A stretch of 64,000 bases of DNA from Alkalihalobacillus sp. TS-13. Its GTDB lineage: Bacteria; Bacillota; Bacilli; Bacillales; Fictibacillaceae. The position numbers and the translations under genes were made by a program. Under the pieces are notes generated by a model, which was not told the DNA's origin, did no database searches, and saw only the letters and a program-made list of their open reading frames with translations. Location: NCBI RefSeq assembly GCF_019720915.1, contig NZ_JAHKSI010000001.1, positions 1,116,001-1,180,000 of the forward strand, in the 5' to 3' direction. Shown here one piece after another: positions 61,664 to 64,000 of this stretch; the stretch's first letter is position 1; each line of letters starts with the position of its first letter.

Positions 61664-62557
61664 ATGTTTCAGCTACTCCTACTGTTTATCTTAGGCCATT
61701 TCATTGCGGATTTTGTTCTTCAGAAAAATTCAATGATCCAACTGAAAAAAAACCAATTGCACAAAGGCTTAATTAGACATATCGCCACACATTTCATCGT
61801 GATGTTATTCGCTGGATCAATCTATATCATGGTAGATGGAGGACTTACAGAGTTATCATTAATTAAAATTATTACAAGCATCGTTTTTATTCTAATCACA
61901 CACTATTTCGTTGATTGGGCGAAAGAGTCGATCAAAAAGAAAAATGATAACGTGATCTTAAATTCAACGTTATTTATAGTCGATCAACTCATCCATATAT
62001 TATCGATCATCGTGATTTTGAATATGACAGGTTTGATTTCTTACTCGGCAAATGACATTACATCTGGAATCTTACAGTTTTTATTTGAAGGAACGGAAAC
62101 GGATCATTTTTCGAAGTTTCTCTTCATCAGTATCCTCTTTATCCTAGTGACCTCGGGGTCAGGTTATTTTCTTGGGATACTTTTGAGGGATCTAGGTCCC
62201 AATCCTACACTATCAAAAGAAAAATATAGTATTTCAGACGAAAAGACAGAAATAAAAACCTCTTATAATGAAAAAGGAGAAGAAGTAAACGAAGTAACTA
62301 GAATAAGAACCGAGCAGTTTTTTAAAGATTCCCCTAAAAATGTGGGAAGGTACATCGGAATGGTTGAACGTGTATTGATCATCATCTTCATCGTCCAAGG
62401 AATTCCTCATGGAATGACATTCCTGATTGCAGTAAAATCATTGACTAGATTCAAGCAATTCGAGAACAAGGCCTTCTCAGAATATTATTTAATTGGGAGC
62501 CTACTTAGTGCTCTTATTGCAATGGTAATTGGGTATCTGGTCATACGGATACTATAA
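61664..62557 (+). CDS. DUF3307 family membrane protein
   Basis: 297 residues and about seven transmembrane segments. FILGHFIADFVLQKN is the DUF3307 opening with its conserved His and Asp, and ITHYFVDWAKE repeats the H..D pattern (possible metal or catalytic site). A soluble loop (about 185-230) separates the two membrane halves. AGGGAGGAGGAG precedes the ATG. It is the standard partner of SatD; both probably act together at the membrane. Confidence 0.82.
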   Translation: MFQLLLLFILGHFIADFVLQKNSMIQLKKNQLHKGLIRHIATHFIVMLFAGSIYIMVDGGLTELSLIKIITSIVFILITHYFVDWAKESIKKKNDNVILNSTLFIVDQLIHILSIIVILNMTGLISYSANDITSGILQFLFEGTETDHFSKFLFISILFILVTSGSGYFLGILLRDLGPNPTLSKEKYSISDEKTEIKTSYNEKGEEVNEVTRIRTEQFFKDSPKNVGRYIGMVERVLIIIFIVQGIPHGMTFLIAVKSLTRFKQFENKAFSEYYLIGSLLSALIAMVIGYLVIRIL

Positions 62558-62574
62558 TCGAATTTCCACACAGC

Positions 62575-62606
62575 CACTTGGACGTTTTTTGTCCAAGTGT
62601 TTTTAT
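62575..62606 (+). terminator. Terminator of the satD/DUF3307 operon
   Basis: Perfect 9-bp stem CACTTGGAC/GTCCAAGTG with a 7-nt loop, then TTTTT. Confidence 0.9.
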
Positions 62607-62616
62607 TCCCATGATT

Positions 62617-62680
62617 TGTTTTTATTGTTGATTTCTACGGAATTTTCGCTTGAAATCAACAAAACCTTTTAACAGAACCT
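62617..62680. repeat. MITE-like repeat reduced to its two ends
   Basis: TTGTTGATTTC (62625-62635) and GAAATCAACAA (62652-62662) are perfect inverted repeats equal to the outer ends of the interspersed family (TTTGTTGATTTAAGCGAAATTC), with only 16 nt between and CTTTTAACAGA outside. The interior is gone. Confidence 0.6.
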
Positions 62681-62850
62681 ATTATTAAGACCAGAGGCGG
62701 AACTGAAAACCTCCTCGAGGCCGTGTCTTGGGTAGTAAAACAGAGGTATCATATTGCATGATTGGTTGTATCAGTTTATTTGGTCTTAAAGAAGGAAAAT
62801 ATTACCTTTTTCCCGAAGTATCTAGAGCTCATATTTTTAAGGGGGATGAT

Positions 62851-64000
62851 GTGTTGAAATTTCCAATGCCGGATGTAGAACAATTTTTCCAGACGCTTGG
62901 TATCAAAGACTTTGTAATCAGTCCAACAGAAGAACAGTTGATCATCAGTACAAATATTAACGGTCATTATAATTTATGGGGAATGGACCTTCCAAACAAA
63001 TATCCGTATCCACTGACCTTCCAAAATCAACTTACACATGGACTGCATTATTCCAAAACAGGGGATTTCATCCTTGTAGGATTCGATCGTGATGGCGATG
63101 AAAACATCCAACTATATGCCTTACAGCCATGTGGCGGGAATTTGATTCCTATAAGAAAAGCAGAGGGTGAAAAGCATTATTTCAGTCATTTGACAAACGA
63201 TGGGAAAAGACTTTATTATACTTCCTCGGTCGGGAATGCAACTTATCTTAATGCATACTGTTATAACCTGGATACACAGGAGGAAGAGCTTATAGTTGAA
63301 GGCACTGATGGTGGAATTGAAATCATGGCAGTCAGTGATGATGAAGAGAGTATCATCTACTCGAAACACTTTTCTAATTCAAATACACGTGCCTTCATAA
63401 GACGAAATGAACAAGACATTTCATTGACTCCACCAAGTGAAGAGGAGCATATGATTACTGAAGTTGTATTTACTTCAGATGATACGGTTTATTTCACAAC
63501 AAATTATGGATCTGATTTTTCTTATCTAGCTAAATACAATCTGATAACAAATGAATATTCAAAAGTGCTTGAACTAGAGAAAGAAGATTTGACCACATTA
63601 AAGTTTGACAAATTCAAGAACCAACTTTACTTGATCAGTACAAGCGGTGTTGAAGACCGTCTTTTCGTTTATTATCTTATGAAGGAGCAGACGAGTCAGA
63701 AGGCTTGTTGCTCAAGGATATGTCGCCCATGATAAAATTTTATTGATGGGTGGCAGCTTTGGCGGTTATATGTCCCTATTGGTGCATGGTCGACATCCTG
63801 AATTATATAAAGCTGTCGTTGATATCTGCGGACCCAGTGATTTATTCTCATTCATAGACAGCGTCCCTGAACATTGGAAACCTTCGATGGTAAAATTCGT
63901 AGGCGATCCTATAAAGCATAGAGAAAAATTGACAGAGGATTCTCCGATCAATTATTTAGATAACATGACAAAACCGATGCTGATGATTCAGGGAGCCAAC
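62851..64000 (+). pseudogene. S9 (prolyl oligopeptidase) family peptidase with internal deletion, truncated by the window end
   Basis: From GTG 62851 or TTG 62854, after AAGGGGG, the frame encodes the beta-propeller part (FPMPDVEQFF, NGHYNLWGMDLPN, GFDRDGDENIQLY, SGVEDRLFVYYL) and stops at 63732. In another frame coding resumes at about 63710 with AQGYVAHDKILLMGGSFGGYMS, carrying the catalytic Ser motif GGSFGG, and continues with HGRHPELYKAVVDICGPSD to the right edge. In intact homologues, as I recall them, roughly 150-200 residues lie between these parts, so a deletion with frameshift joins them. The encoded peptidase cannot be active unless corrected. Confidence 0.75.

Noticed and set aside
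63710-63732. In-frame TGA at 63730 as a second selenocysteine site
   Set aside because: The residues before it (CCSRICRP) are out of frame relative to the S9 family; this is a frameshift/deletion, not recoding.

Overview
The window looks like chromosomal DNA of an aerobic, endospore-forming, low-to-moderate GC Bacillaceae. Reasons: the gerP spore-permeability cluster, SpoIIP, KapB, a SleB-type hydrolase, a YhcN/YlaJ-type sporulation lipoprotein and a YjcZ-type mini-protein; the Bacillus-style ypjP/thyA/dfrA and gltC/gltA/gltB neighbourhoods; ykoN/P/Q/S homologues; frequent TTG and GTG starts behind strong AGGAGG ribosome sites. I cannot name the species. I see no rRNA, tRNA, CRISPR array, prophage or transposase gene.

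Layout. 0-9 kb: 3' end of a YkoS-like membrane protein, a glutaredoxin-like gene with an in-frame TGA exactly at its catalytic Cys, a SleB-type hydrolase, TrhO, KapB, SpoIIP, YpjP, a prohibitin-like protein, ThyA and DFR. 9-15.5 kb: an HD-domain protein, a decayed 2H phosphoesterase, an acyl-CoA thioesterase, a triple-PAS sporulation-type kinase and a Nudix hydrolase. 15.5-24 kb: M42 peptidase, SGNH esterase, YkoQ/YkoP facing YkoN, a sporulation lipoprotein, a VTT membrane protein and a PrmA-like methyltransferase. 23.3-30.5 kb: gltC divergent from gltA-gltB with a perfect palindromic operator. 31-35 kb: EgtB, an intracellular subtilisin, an alpha/beta hydrolase and an aldo/keto reductase. 35.7-38.1 kb: a self-contained ABC exporter/TetR operon with two operators placed on its promoter. 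38.6-49.7 kb: housekeeping and accessory singletons (DUF502, Mug, copper-binding four-helix protein, MATE, LysE, DUF429, DeoR, GNAT, CDF, thioredoxin). 49.8-58.5 kb: YjiH, a spore block with a rearranged gerP cluster flanked by two GerPF-like and two Hsp20-like genes, and a secreted subtilisin. 59-64 kb: an ABC-F ATPase, a SatD/DUF3307 pair and a disrupted S9 peptidase running off the end.

The most notable observation is at 1252-1497. The frame reads through TGA at the first Cys of a CPPC glutaredoxin motif, and a 7-bp perfect hairpin with a 5-nt loop lies 15 nt after the TGA, in the geometry expected of a bacterial SECIS element. This makes a selenocysteine glutaredoxin a serious candidate. 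The second theme is a family of roughly 300-500 bp, GC-richer, imperfectly palindromic interspersed repeats with related ends (795, 7208, 8972, 12525, 20905, 38232 and several remnants) that fill most long intergenic gaps and resemble a MITE-type element. Gene decay is visible at four places: the 2H phosphoesterase, a DUF6141-like gene, a tiny membrane protein gene and the S9 peptidase.
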